In this document: piece after piece, positions 25,331 through 38,917 of the stretch
Numbering within the stretch: position 1 is the first letter of the stretch
How the letters are laid out: every line of letters begins with the position of its first letter
Assembly (NCBI GenBank): GCA_024180945.1
Contig: JAKSGN010000037.1
Location: 3,105,501-3,169,500 of the forward strand
Length of the DNA: 64,000 bases
Origin: Macrophomina tecta
Lineage: Eukaryota; Ascomycota; Dothideomycetes; Botryosphaeriales; Botryosphaeriaceae
Reading direction: 5' to 3'
Notes under the pieces: model-generated
What the model was told of the DNA's origin: nothing
The model's database searches: none
Seen by the model: the letters and a program-made list of their open reading frames with translations, nothing else
Translations under genes and position numbers: made by a program

Positions 25331-26640
25331 CTCTTTATACTTTTATAGATATATCTAATCTTACGTAGATAAATTTAGTTTTATTTATATATATTATTAT
25401 ATACTATTTTTAGTAGTATATAATTTCTTTATATAATAAATAGTCTTTAACCTCGCTAGTAATATTCTACTTCTACTTTTTTAGGTTCTAAGGTATCTTT
25501 ATATTCTTTAGCGGCGAAGTTTTTATAAAAAAAATAATTATCTTTAAAAGCTTTTTAGAACCTATAAAAGTTTTTCTTAGTCTAGAAAAATTAGAAGTTA
25601 GATTTTAAAGAATAGGCCTCTTATAGTTTTATTAAAGAAAGTTAAGCTCTCTTCTTAATATAATATTTTTAAATACTTTTAAAAAATAATACTTAAAAGT
25701 AGCTTTTATAGGGTCTTTTTCTAAACTAAAAATATAATACTTAGTAGCGGTATACTATTTAAAGTAGTTTTATAGAGCTATATAGTTCTACTATATATTA
25801 TACGATAGAAGTAAGCTATTTACTTCTATATCTATATCTAATATGACATGTATAAATTTCTAAATATACTTTAAGTATATACTCTATAATCTCGCGCTTA
25901 TTTTTTTAATACTAAAGACTTCTTATTTCCCCTATTATATTAGTAGGGACGAGACTAAGAAGAAAAAGATAAACGAGAAGTAGAAAAAAAAAAATAAGAG
26001 ACTAATAAAATTTATTTCTTATTTTCTTTAATTCTAAAAGTTTTTATCTAAGTACGTTCTAGCTTAGTATCTTAGAAATATATAACGAAATCTTAGCGAT
26101 TAAGTTTTTACTTAAATCTACTCTTTAGTATATATATTACTCTAGTATTACCCTTAAGGTCTATTTATACTAGCTAATAACCGCGCCGCTACTAGTTCTA
26201 TCTAGTAGCGAGGGCGATAAGTTCGCGCTATATATACTTAGTCTATTATTATATTATACGTTTAACTATTAACGTATTATACATTTAATTATCGCGCGTA
26301 GCGCTATAGTGCTATATCTACTATAGGCATTTCTTACATTTAATAAAATATTATAGCTACTAGTAACTAGAGCATAATAGTAGAAAAAGAGAGATTAAAA
26401 GTAAATTAGTTATTATATTAATAATTAGTATTAGATAGAACGTACTAATAGAAAAAAAGTAGAGAGCGATATCTACTAAGATACTAAGTCTAATATTATT
26501 TTAGATAAATAAATATATATATCTTAGCTTTAATTATATAATATGTATAGGCCGCGCACTCTTTATAAGCTAGTAAAGCTATATAATTATAAGATATATA
26601 TCGCTTTATCTATATATTTTCTATTCTTTAAGCTTTTATT
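25331..26640. other. No recognisable gene
   Basis: AT-rich RIPped sequence without a convincing coding frame. The stretch 26,150-26,340 is richer in GC and could be a remnant of something, but no motif was recognised on either strand. Confidence 0.5.
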
Positions 26641-27230
26641 TTGCGACGAAATATAAATATTATATAACTAAGTATTTTTATCACGTAATAAAATATTCTT
26701 CGCGGCTATAACTTATATTATTTATATTTCTAGATAAGCAAAGTTTCGTCTAACTTATAAAATTAAATATTTTATCGCGCGACGAACTATACCTAGTAAT
26801 AATAAGAACTACTACTCTTTTTATCTAAGTATATTTTTTTCTAGATATGTAAAATATTTTATTATATAATAAAATACCTCTTTTTTCTCCTAGCGACGGT
26901 ATAGACTATTATTTTTTTTTATTTAAGTAAATTTTCTTTCTTACGCATTAAATATTTTATCGCGTGATAAAGTATCTTTAGTAAAAGAAGGAAATAACTA
27001 TTATTCTTTTTATCTAAGTAAATTTATCTTTATTAGTTATTAAATATTTTATTATATAATAAAATATTCCCCGCCTTCTTCTCTTTAGAGTAATAATAAG
27101 AACTACTATTCTTTTTTATATAAGTAAATTTTCTTTTAAATTACGTATATAAGGCGTTTTCATCGCACGATAAAGTACTCTAGATAGAATAGTTAAGGCA
27201 CTCTACGCTCCTATCTAAGTAAATTTAAAA
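26640..27230. repeat. Core array 4, about 90-100-bp period
   Basis: Cores start near 26667, 26767 (attttatcgcgcgacgaact), 26854, 26954 (attttatcgcgtgataaagt), 27048 and 27153. The spacers contain taataagaactactattctt and tctaagtaaattt. This is the rightmost core array. Just beyond it begins the first truncated gypsy copy, so the core-bearing block ends here. Confidence 0.8.
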
Positions 27231-27329
27231 ATTACGCGATAAGAATTGGATACCTAATATCTAAGCGAAGAGTGCTAAAACCTATCATTTTAATAAAAAA
27301 TTAGATATCTATTCTTCTAATAGTAGTAT

Positions 27330-28407
27330 TAGGCGTTAAGAATATTTAAAACTAGTTTATTAATATCTTTTAAGAAATTATTCTATTAAAACTTACTATA
27401 TTACTACTATTTAAACTTAATAGCTATATTATAGACGTCTTTTTAAGCTCTAGCTTCTCTAAGAATAATAAATTCTAATATACTATTTTATATTCTTAAT
27501 TATTAAGAAACTACTTTTACTACTCTAAATACTCTAAATAGACTATAGAAGTAAGAAGAAAGTTTTAAGCCGTCTCTAAAGTCTACTAAGAAGTAAATAG
27601 AGCCTTAGTAGTAGCTAAATATTTTCTATAAAAGTAATCGCGCTTTTAATTAACTAAGTTTTCTATAACTATTAATAACTACTTACTAAGAACTAGAAGA
27701 ACCTATAATCTTAAACTAGAATATTCTAAACGTTATAGCTACGACCCTAACGAATATACTTAGAATAATAAGAAGATAAAGTTCCTAGCTTTTTTCTTAG
27801 TAATATTTTATACTTTTTACCTTTCTTATAGTAGTAACTATAGAAAGGCATAATAATAACTTCTAGACGAGTAATACGAGTAGCTAAATTCTAATACTTA
27901 GAGGACTTACGACTAGATATCGCGAAATAAGATTAGAAATAAATAATAAAATAAATAAGAAAGAACTACTCTATACTTATAGCTTTAAATTTTTAGGCTA
28001 AAAGTTACCTAGAGGAGGGATAGTATTATAATACTAGCTAGAGAGAACGAAAAAAGAATAGCTCTACTTCTTAGAAAAGATTCTAACTTCTTAAAGCGAA
28101 AAACCTTTAGTTCGGATTATACCCTAAAGGGTAGAAGGTAGATCTATTACCTAGTATACTAACTATAGATTACTTAACTTACTAGATTACGATAAGCTAG
28201 CTAGTAATCTACTATAATCTAATTAAATATTCTATATATATAGGCTATACTTATTTATAGTAGATAGAATTTTTATAGTTAACTTATTAATTAATTCTTA
28301 CTCTAATATTATATACGATTTTTTTCTATCTACTACTACGGCCTTTCGAAAGCCTACGCTATCTAATAATATACCCGACCTCCCCTAGAAAGAGTAATAG
28401 CGTAATA
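27330..28407 (+). mobile_element. Truncated Ty3/gypsy copy 1 (3' end plus LTR)
   Basis: It corresponds to about 33,770 down to 32,685 of the full element, inverted. The LTR is at 28,024-28,407. The polypurine-type stretch ctagaggagggatag lies immediately before it at about 28,009-28,023, which sets the sense strand as plus. Truncated on the left at about 27,330. Heavily RIPped, with no open frame. Confidence 0.8.
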
Positions 28408-28902
28408 ACTATATTTATAGAGTTAGGCCTCGCTCGTCTTATTATAGTAAGTATATTTCTCGTAGACTTAGTATATATAATACTTAATAAGTAACTATAG
28501 AAGCTAGTAAGTTCTTTCTTTTTTTATTTTTTTTTATTAATTTTTTCTAGTAAACCGATTATATTATTAATAAGAGCGGATTTATACTAAGAAAAAGTTA
28601 GCTTATAATAAGCTATAGACTTCTTTAAAAGAGTTAGAGAAACTATAATATTATACTAAGTAGTATACTTAGCTAGTTTTAACTAAACTAGATTACTTAT
28701 AAAAGTAGCGTAAGTTATTTAAAGAAAGAAGTTTAGCGGTATTTAAGTAAGAATATAGTACTATTAATATTAATAAGCTAGAAGAGAAGAATTAAAAAGC
28801 GTTAAAGACTATTTTAGCTATTAAAAAGCTATCTAATTCTAAGAATTCTAAGGGTTTATTTATATTAAAATAGCTATATTATAAGTCGATAGAGCCTACT
28901 AC
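28408..28902. other. Non-LTR segment between opposed LTRs, left copy
   Basis: This is a segment of 495 bases whose reverse complement recurs at 32,190-32,684. It contains a string of T/A with atttttttttattaattttt and a coding-like patch near 28,560-28,880 on either strand. I cannot assign a product. It is probably the sequence into which the flanking gypsy copies inserted. Confidence 0.5.
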
Positions 28903-30327
28903 TATTACGCCGTTACTCTTTCTAGGGGAGGTCGGGCGTATCGTTAGGTAGTATAGAGTTTTAGGGGGCTGTAGCGGTAGATAAAAAAGATTCGTATATA
29001 ATATTAAAATAAGAATTAATTAATAAATTAATTATAAGAGTTCTATCTACTATAAATAAGTATAGCCTATATATATAGAGTATTTAGTAGAATTATAGTA
29101 GATTACTAACTAGCTTATCGTAATCTAGTAAGTTAAGTAATCTAGGATTAGTATACTAGATAATAGATCTACTTTCTATTCTTTAGAGCGTAATCTAAAC
29201 TAAGAATTCCCCGCTTTAAGAAGTTAGAGTCTTTTTTAGAAAATAGAGCTATTTTTTCTCCGTCTTCTCTAACTAATATTATAATACTATTTCTCCTCTA
29301 GGTAACTTTTAACCTAAAAGTTTAAAGCTATAAGTATAGAGTAGTTCTTTTTTATCTATTTTATTACTTATTTCTAATCTTATTTCGCGATATCTAGTTA
29401 TAAGTTCTCTAAGCGCCGTAATTTAGCTACTTATATCGCTTATTTAGAAGTTATCGTTATACCTTTTTATAGTTACTACTATAAGAAGGATAAGAAATAT
29501 AAGATATTATTAAAAAAAGAGCTAGGAACTTTATCTTCTTATTATTCTAAGTATATCTATTAGGGTTATAGCTATAATATATAGAATATTTTAATTTAAG
29601 ATTATAGATTCTTTTAGTTCTTAGTAAGTAGTTATTAATAGTTATAAAAAACTTAGTTAATTAAAAGCGCGATCGCCTTTATAAAAAATATTTAGCTACT
29701 ACTAAGGCTCTATTTACTTCTTAGTAGACTTTAAAGGTAGCTTAAAACTCTTTTCTTATTTTTATAGCCCGTTTAAAGTATTTAAAGTAGTAAAAGTAGT
29801 TTCTTAATAATTAAAAGTATAAAATAGTATATTAGGATTTATTATTCTTAGAGAAGCTAGAGTTTAAGAAGATATATATAATATAGCTATTAAGTTTAAA
29901 TAGTAGTAACGTAGTAAGTTCTAATAAAGTAGTTTTTTAAAAAGTACTAATAGACTAGTTTTAGATATTCTTAACGTCTTCTTTAGATTTTATATTATAA
30001 GAGAATACTCTAGGTTTAGATAGTTAGAATTTTATTAATAGTATTTCTAGATAAGTTCTTTATAGTTAAGATAAAAGACTAGTTTTTATAAAGATTTTTA
30101 AAAATTTTCGGTAGAATCTATTTCTTTCTATTTAATAAGATACTTATATTAATTATTAATCTAGTCTCTATTAAAGATTTTTTCTATTAGCTATTCTCTA
30201 TTAGCGTTATTAGGGTATATTTTAATTTCTAGATTAGATTTAGTATTACTATATATAGGTTTAAGTAAAAAGATATAAAAAACTAAATATATATCTACTT
30301 ATTTTAGTAATTTAAGTTTAAAGAAAT
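28903..30327 (-). mobile_element. Truncated Ty3/gypsy copy 2 (LTR plus 3' internal)
   Basis: The LTR at 28,903-29,286 (384 bases) starts with tattacgccgttactc, and the internal sequence matches 33,069-34,109 of the full element in the same orientation. It is truncated at 30,327, where it directly abuts copy 3 in inverse orientation. Confidence 0.8.
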
Positions 30328-32189
30328 AAAATAAACTAACTAGACGCTAGAGTAGTACCTAAGATTCTATCTAAATTATAGATAAAATAACTAGATTAAA
30401 CTCCTACCGCTAGCCTAATATATATATAATAGTATATTAATAAAAGCTATATAAACTATACTCTTCTATACTAACTACGGTTTCGACCCTACTATCTTTA
30501 GAAAATCCTAGATCTATAAAGTACTCGCCTAAAAAGCTATACTTAGAGTAGATTAGCTACGCGAATTATACTAAGAACTAGCTTAAGACGTTAAATTTAT
30601 CGTATATTAAATAGCTATATACTATAATAGACGGCGCTAGGCATCGCTATCTCTAAAAAAGAGAAATAAAGTCTAGCTTCTTAAAAAAAATATTAAAACT
30701 ATATAATTAAATAATAAATTAAATTATAAGAAAATTAAACCCTACTAGATTAAAAAAAAACTTTTATATATTTTTTTAAACTTAAATTACTAAAATAAGT
30801 AGATATATATTTAGTTTTTTATATCTTTTTACTTAAACCTATATATAGTAATACTAAATCTAATCTAGAAATTAAAATATACCCTAATAACGCTAATAGA
30901 GAATAGCTAATAGAAAAAATCTTTAATAGAGACTAGATTAATAATTAATATAAGTATCTTATTAAATAGAAAGAAATAGATTCTACCGAAAATTTTTAAA
31001 AATCTTTATAAAAACTAGTCTTTTATCTTAACTATAAAGAACTTATCTAGAAATACTATTAATAAAATTCTAACTATCTAAACCTAGAGTATTCTCTTAT
31101 AATATAAAATCTAAAGAAGACGTTAAGAATATCTAAAACTAGTCTATTAGTACTTTTTAAAAAACTACTTTATTAGAACTTACTACGTTACTACTATTTA
31201 AACTTAATAGCTATATTATATATATCTTCTTAAACTCTAGCTTCTCTAAGAATAATAAATCCTAATATACTATTTTATACTTTTAATTATTAAGAAACTA
31301 CTTTTACTACTTTAAATACTTTAAACGGGCTATAAAAATAAGAAAAGAGTTTTAAGCTACCTTTAAAGTCTACTAAGAAGTAAATAGAGCCTTAGTAGTA
31401 GCTAAATATTTTTTATAAAGGCGATCGCGCTTTTAATTAACTAAGTTTTTTATAACTATTAATAACTACTTACTAAGAACTAAAAGAATCTATAATCTTA
31501 AATTAAAATATTCTATATATTATAGCTATAACCCTAATAGATATACTTAGAATAATAAGAAGATAAAGTTCCTAGCTCTTTTTAATAATATCTTATATTT
31601 CTTATCCTTCTTATAGTAGTAACTATAAAAAGGTATAACGATAACTTCTAAATAAGCGATATAAGTAGCTAAATTACGGCGCTTAGAGAACTTATAACTA
31701 GATATCGCGAAATAAGATTAGAAATAAGTAATAAAATAGATAAAAAGAACTACTCTATACTTATAGCTTTAAACTTTTAGGTTAAAAGTTACCTAGAGGA
31801 GAAATAGTATTATAATATTAGTTAGAGAAGACGGAGAAAAAATAGCTCTATTTTCTAAAAAAGACTCTAACTTCTTAAAGGGGAATTCTTAGTTTAGATT
31901 ACGCTCTAAAGAATAGAAAGTAGATCTATTATCTAGTATACTAATCCTAGATTACTTAACTTACTAGATTACGATAAGCTAGTTAGTAATCTACTATAAT
32001 TCTACTAAATACTCTATATATATAGGCTATACTTATTTATAGTAGATAGAACTCTTATAATTAATTTATTAATTAATTCTTATTTTAATATTATATACGA
32101 ATCTTTTTTATCTACCGCTACAGCCCCCTAAAACTCTATACTACCTAACGATACGCCCGACCTCCCCTAGAAAGAGTAACGGCGTAATA
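30328..32189 (+). mobile_element. Truncated Ty3/gypsy copy 3 (3' internal plus LTR)
   Basis: This is the inverse copy of the full element from about position 34,553 down to 32,685. It reaches about 445 bases deeper into the element than copy 2. The LTR is at 31,808-32,189, preceded by a polypurine-like ctagaggagaaatag. Heavily RIPped. Confidence 0.8.
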
Positions 32190-32684
32190 GTAGTAGGCTC
32201 TATCGACTTATAATATAGCTATTTTAATATAAATAAACCCTTAGAATTCTTAGAATTAGATAGCTTTTTAATAGCTAAAATAGTCTTTAACGCTTTTTAA
32301 TTCTTCTCTTCTAGCTTATTAATATTAATAGTACTATATTCTTACTTAAATACCGCTAAACTTCTTTCTTTAAATAACTTACGCTACTTTTATAAGTAAT
32401 CTAGTTTAGTTAAAACTAGCTAAGTATACTACTTAGTATAATATTATAGTTTCTCTAACTCTTTTAAAGAAGTCTATAGCTTATTATAAGCTAACTTTTT
32501 CTTAGTATAAATCCGCTCTTATTAATAATATAATCGGTTTACTAGAAAAAATTAATAAAAAAAAATAAAAAAAGAAAGAACTTACTAGCTTCTATAGTTA
32601 CTTATTAAGTATTATATATACTAAGTCTACGAGAAATATACTTACTATAATAAGACGAGCGAGGCCTAACTCTATAAATATAGT
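32190..32684. other. Non-LTR segment between opposed LTRs, right copy
   Basis: Reverse complement of 28,408-28,902. The minus strand of the inverse segment shows a patch with few stops near 32,240-32,520. No product was recognised. It separates truncated copy 3 from the full gypsy element. Confidence 0.5.
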
Positions 32685-33068
32685 TATTACGCTATTACTC
32701 TTTCTAGGGGAGGTCGGGTATATTATTAGATAGCGTAGGCTTTCGAAAGGCCGTAGTAGTAGATAGAAAAAAATCGTATATAATATTAGAGTAAGAATTA
32801 ATTAATAAGTTAACTATAAAAATTCTATCTACTATAAATAAGTATAGCCTATATATATAGAATATTTAATTAGATTATAGTAGATTACTAGCTAGCTTAT
32901 CGTAATCTAGTAAGTTAAGTAATCTATAGTTAGTATACTAGGTAATAGATCTACCTTCTACCCTTTAGGGTATAATCCGAACTAAAGGTTTTTCGCTTTA
33001 AGAAGTTAGAATCTTTTCTAAGAAGTAGAGCTATTCTTTTTTCGTTCTCTCTAGCTAGTATTATAATA
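32685..33068 (-). repeat. 3' LTR of gypsy element
   Basis: 384 bases; begins tattacgctattactctttc and ends tataata on the plus strand. It is the same length as the 5' LTR at 38,918-39,301. Terminal TG/CA have turned into TA by RIP. Confidence 0.87.
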
Positions 33069-36000
33069 CTATCCCTCCTCTAGGTAACTTTTAGCCTAAA
33101 AATTTAAAGCTATAAGTATAGAGTAGTTCTTTCTTATTTATTTTATTATTTATTTCTAATCTTATTTCGCGATATCTAGTCGTAAGTCCTCTAAGTATTA
33201 GAATTTAGCTACTCGTATTACTCGTCTAGAAGTTATTATTATGCCTTTCTATAGTTACTACTATAAGAAAGGTAAAAAGTATAAAATATTACTAAGAAAA
33301 AAGCTAGGAACTTTATCTTCTTATTATTCTAAGTATATTCGTTAGGGTCGTAGCTATAACGTTTAGAATATTCTAGTTTAAGATTATAGGTTCTTCTAGT
33401 TCTTAGTAAGTAGTTATTAATAGTTATAGAAAACTTAGTTAATTAAAAGCGCGATTACTTTTATAGAAAATATTTAGCTACTACTAAGGCTCTATTTACT
33501 TCTTAGTAGACTTTAGAGACGGCTTAAAACTTTCTTCTTACTTCTATAGTCTATTTAGAATGTTTAGAGTGGTAAAAATAGTTTCTTAATAATTAAAAGT
33601 ATAAAATAGTATATTAGGGTTTATTATTCTTAGAGGAGCTAGAGCTTAAAAAAGCGTATATAGTATAGCTATTAAGTTTAAATAGTAGTAACGTAGTAAG
33701 TTCTAACGGGGCAGTTTCTTAGAAGATATTAGTAGATTAGTTTTAGATATTCTTAACACCTTTTCTAGGTTTTATATCGTGGGAGAATACTCTAGGTTTA
33801 AGCGGTTAGGATTTCGTTAGTAGTATTTCTAGATAAATTCTTTATAGTTAAAGTAAGAGACTAGTTTCTATAAAAATTTTTAAAAATTTTTAGCGGGGTC
33901 TATTTCTTTCTATTTAATAAAATACTTATATTAATTATTAATCTAGTCTTTATTAAGGATTTTTTCTACTAGCTATTCTCTATTAGCGTTATTAGGATAT
34001 ATTTTAATTTCTAGATTAGGTTTAGCATTGCTTTATATGGGTTTAAGTAAGAAGATATAGAAAACTAGATATATATCTACTTATTCTAGTAATTTAAGTT
34101 TAAAGAAAATAGATAAAAGTTTTTTCTTAATCTAGTAGAGTTTAATTTTCTTATAGTCTAATTTATCGTTTAATTATATAGTTTTAATATTTTTTTTAAG
34201 AAGCTAGACTTTATTTTTCTTCTTTAGAGGCGGTAACGCCTAGCGCCGTCTATCGTAGTATATAGCTATTTAATATATAATAAATTTAATATTTTAGGCT
34301 AGTTCTTAGTATAATTTGCGTAGCTAATCTACTCTAAGTATAGCTTTTTAGACGAGTACTTTATAGATCTAGAATTCTCTAAAGGTAGTAGAGTTAAAAC
34401 TATAGTTAGCGTAGAAGAGCGTAGTTTATATAGCTTTCGTTAATATACTATTATATATATATTAGGCTAGTAGTAGAAGTTTAACCTAGTTATTTTACCT
34501 ATAGTTTAGATAGAATCTTAGGTACTACTCTAGCGTCTAGTTAGTTTATTCCGTTTATCTATTAGTTTATGGATATACTATTATTAATATCTTATATTTA
34601 GTTCCTAGTTTATAGACTAAGATTTACTAGAACTTAGCTCTAAATTATAGATTTTAGTTCGTAATTAGTTTCTTAGGTATTCTATAGTAGATAAAAATAT
34701 ATCTAAGAAAAAGATAGGCGTAGCCCTCCGCTCTAATTTTCTTATTATAAAGAATAAACTATATCTATTTTATTAAACGATCGACGATAACTAGAATAGT
34801 ATTATATTATATTTTAGTTACGGGGTCTACTAAAATTAGTAGATTAGTAATAAAGTCTATTATAATCGATTTCTAGGGTTTTATTAGCGTTATAATAAGC
34901 TATAGCTATTTATATAATACGTATTATACTACTTTATTCTTTATATATTCGTTATATTCCTAGATAACTTTTTCTACTATTTTTTTATTTAGGAAAAATA
35001 GAAGTATCTCGTAAGTTATTCTAAGGTTTTTATTATTTCCGGGTATTTATAAACTATAAATTCGTAGTATTCCTTAGTTAGTTATTTACGTAGAGGTATT
35101 AGTACGTAGATTTTTCCGTAAAATAGTATATTACCTCTATAATCTTAGACTAGGTCGGGGTTATTATATTTAGGGGTATTTATTTATTATAGTAGTTTCT
35201 AGAATAGTAGATTATTATTATATTTTCTTTAGATAATTTATTTCTAAGTAGTAGTATTATCTTTTTTTTATTTACTACTTCTTTTATAGTTTCTTTTAGT
35301 ATATACATAGATTCTTTATCTTATAGTTTCTTATCATCTTTAGGTTTTTATTTAGGTATTGGAGCTCTTAGAAGCTTATTATTATTAATAAAGCTTTCTA
35401 GTCTTATAATAGATACTAGTATTTATTTTTTTTATAGCACGTCGAGTTCTTCGATAATTTAAAGGCGGTTAGAATCTAATATACTATTATTATTTTATCT
35501 AAGTACTACTAGCGATAATTTTAGCTTTTCTTCTACGTAATTAACTTTATAGCTAAGTATATTTATTTTACTATTTTCGTTTTCTTTATAGTAGTAGATA
35601 TTAAAGTAGAAGAGAGTAAGTTATTTTATTTATTATACTTATCTTCTATTTAATATCTTAGTAGTTATAAAGTATTTTAGGTTTTTATAATCTAAATATA
35701 CTATAATTTCGTAGTTAGCTTTTTTAAGGTAATATTACTATTTCTTAAATACTATAATAATCGCGAGTAGTTCTTTATTATATATCTCGTAGTTAAGTTC
35801 TATAGGTAATATTTTATAAAAGTAGTACGTAATAGAGTATAATCTTTTCTTATTATCTAGCTAGCTAAGAGTAGCACTAATAGCGTAGTTAAATGTATTA
35901 GTTTTAAGATAGAGGGGCTTATTAAAATTAAATATAATTAATATAGGGGCTTCTATAAAGGCTCTTTTAAATTAGTTAAATACTTTTTATTATAGTTCTT

Positions 36001-38917
36001 TCTAGGCGAATAAGATATCTTTTCGAGTAAGTTAAATTAGCGGTTTAGCTATATAGAAATATTATTTAATAAACCGCCGGTAGAAGTTAGTAAATTCTAG
36101 AAAGACTTATACTTCTTTAACGTTTTTTAGTTCGGGCTATTTTAGAATATCTTCTATTATTCTTAGATCTATAACTACTTTTTCTAGTTCGATAATAAAG
36201 TCTAGAAATTTAATCTTTTAGGTATAAAAGATATATTTTTCTAGTTTAACTAAGAGGCTATATTCGAGTAGTTTCTAAAAAACCTTAGATACGTATTTCT
36301 TATATTCTTCTAGGGTTTCTAAGTAAATTAGAATATTATTAAGATAAGCTATATAGAATCTATCTAGGTATTTCTATAGAATATAGTTAACGAGAGCTTA
36401 GAATATAGTAAGGGCGTTAGTAAGTCTAAAGAGTATTACTAAATATTTATATAGGCCGTATTAGATTTAAAACGTAGTTTTCTATTTATATTCTTCTTTA
36501 ATTTAGATAAGGTAGTATCTATCCCATAGATCTAGTTTAGTAAAGAACCGTACTTTTAAGAGATAATCTCTTAGTTTATTAATATAAAATAGAGGGTAGC
36601 GGTTCTTAATAGTAATATTATTTAAAGATCTATAATCTATATAAAGGTATAACTTACCTCCTAGTTCTAATACGAAGAGAACGGGTAATTCTACTAAGAA
36701 TTAGAAAGGTTAAATATATTCTTTCTTTAGTAATAAATCTAGATATTTTCTTATCGCTTATAATTCTTTTTCTAATATTAAATATAATAGCCTAAATTAA
36801 GGTTTAGTATTTAGTTTTAGATTAATCTTATAGTTCTATAGTTAGTATTTTAGTAGTATATCTTTAATCTTTTCTCTAAAAATCTTCTTAAACCGGTAGT
36901 ATTTCTTAAAAATACTATTAAGGTATTATTTATATATTCTAGTAGAATTATTTTTTTCTATAAGTATTAGGTAGTCTAGTTCTTCTTATTTAGTAGCGCT
37001 AATCTATTAGGTTTATTCTTTATTTATAGTAGTAGGGTAGTACTATATTATTCTAATTACTTATCTTTTTTTTTATATTCTTTCTAGTATAGCTTTCGAG
37101 ATTAGGCTTATATAAATAATAGATTTAGCTATAGTACGTAGTTTCTATTTTAGTTCTTTTTAATTTTATTTTCTAGACTTAAGAATAATTTCTCCGTTAT
37201 TTTAGTTATATTATACTTTCTATTCCTTTTACTAAGAAATACCGAGAATAATATTATACTTAAAAATCTTAGTAATATCTAGATAAATACGTTCTCTATA
37301 GTCTTTATATTTAAAAATTAGTTTTAGGATTTTAATAATTACCTTTTTATCTCTAAAGAAGCTAGGTAATCTATTAACTAATTTTAGCTAATAGAGTTAG
37401 TTCTTTTCTCGGGGCTTTAGGTTAGCTTTTTTTATAAATCGATTTAAGACGTAGTTCCCTTATAATACTAAGTTAATAAGAGTAAGAGCTCGGTATCTAT
37501 TAATCTTTATTATAATAACTTAGTAGTTTTTATATTTTATAGAGTCCCCTTCGTTCTCTAGTAGGTATTCTATAGTATTTCTAGTTAATACTACTATAGT
37601 TCTATAGGGTAAAGGGCTCGTCTACTATAGCTCTAGTTTAGTAGGTATTTCTAGTTTTTTAAATAGTATCCGCCAATATTCTTAGCTTCTTAGTAAGTTA
37701 GGCAGGCTTTAATACTATAGGTAGACTAGTAAAGAGTATTATAATTAGAAGTTTTAGATTATTCTTTAGTAGCTAAAGTAGTTCTTTTATTATTAGTTCG
37801 CTAGTTACTAGTCTACTTATTTAGATAGTTTCTACTAATATATCTATACTTTCTATAGTAGAAGTAAAGATTCTTTTTACGTTAGCGTTATTTTTCTAGC
37901 GCTAGCCGGGGGGTTCTTCGTTAGTTAGTATCTAGGTCTATAGGGTCCCCTAGTAGTAGACTATTATAGGGTTAGGTAGTATTAGTAGTATTTTAAAAAA
38001 TCTTCTCGTCTCTCGAAAGCGATTATATATACGTAAATTAATCTAAATTATAGTACGTACTATTTTCTAGTACGTAGTAGGTAGCTTACTACAGGTAAAT
38101 TTATTTTTAATATAATTCTTAAGTCCCTCGTAGTAGAGTATACGTAAGACCTCGTTATTCTATTTAAGGTATAAGGTATATAGTTAAAACTAAGCAGTAT
38201 AGTTAACGGCTAATTTAGTTTATTTTAGGTAGTAGATTTAATAGGTAGTATCTTAGTAGTAATTCTTATTATTAAATGTAGCACGTAGTACCTTAATAAA
38301 TTTTTTAAAACTATTAATAATTTCTTTAGTTTTTTCGTGTGGCTTAGTGCCGTTCTAGTTAATCTAGTATAGTTCGAACTATCTAGCGGTATTACCCCTT
38401 AGATAGAAGCTAGCGAATAGTACCTTCTAGATATTATCTTAGAAGAAGGTTTAATATATATAAAAGTACATTTAGATTTATTATAGAAATTCGTCTAATT
38501 ACCCTCTAGCCCTATTAAATATATCCGGGGCCTTAATTTTTAGTTTAAAGACTAGAGGTACGACTAGATCTATAGGTTTAGGGTTTAAGGCGGGTCCTTA
38601 CGTAACTTTCTAGTTAGTTATTAGGGTCTATATTAGATAGATAGTCGCGGGAGTTAGATTTTAGATTAGGCGAGCTATTTATTTAGATTACTCCCGTTAG
38701 CTAAGTTTAAGGCGCTATATAGTAGCTTAAAAATCCTAGATAAGCCCGTATAGGGCCTATATAGGGTCTTAAAATTAAGGTTAGAGCGGGGATTATTTCT
38801 TAGTTATAGGTACATCTTCCCCTTAGAGGTTATACTAGGGTAAAAAATTTTTATTATTTATAGTTAGTATTCTTTACTAGGTAATTACCTCTGGTGCCTA
38901 TAGAATAGTAGTTAAAG

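Larger units (their letters stand above)
27325..33770. repeat. 6.4-kb imperfect palindrome of gypsy fragments
   Basis: The left arm, 27,325-30,327, is the reverse complement of the right arm, about 30,770-33,770, around a centre at about 30,546. The mirror positions of four LTR borders agree: 28,407+32,685, 28,903+32,189 and 29,286+31,808 all sum to 61,092-61,094. Each arm contains, from the outside in, a gypsy 3' part, an LTR, a 495-base non-LTR segment, an oppositely oriented LTR and another gypsy 3' part. The central 450 bases exist only once and belong to the right inner copy. Confidence 0.85.
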
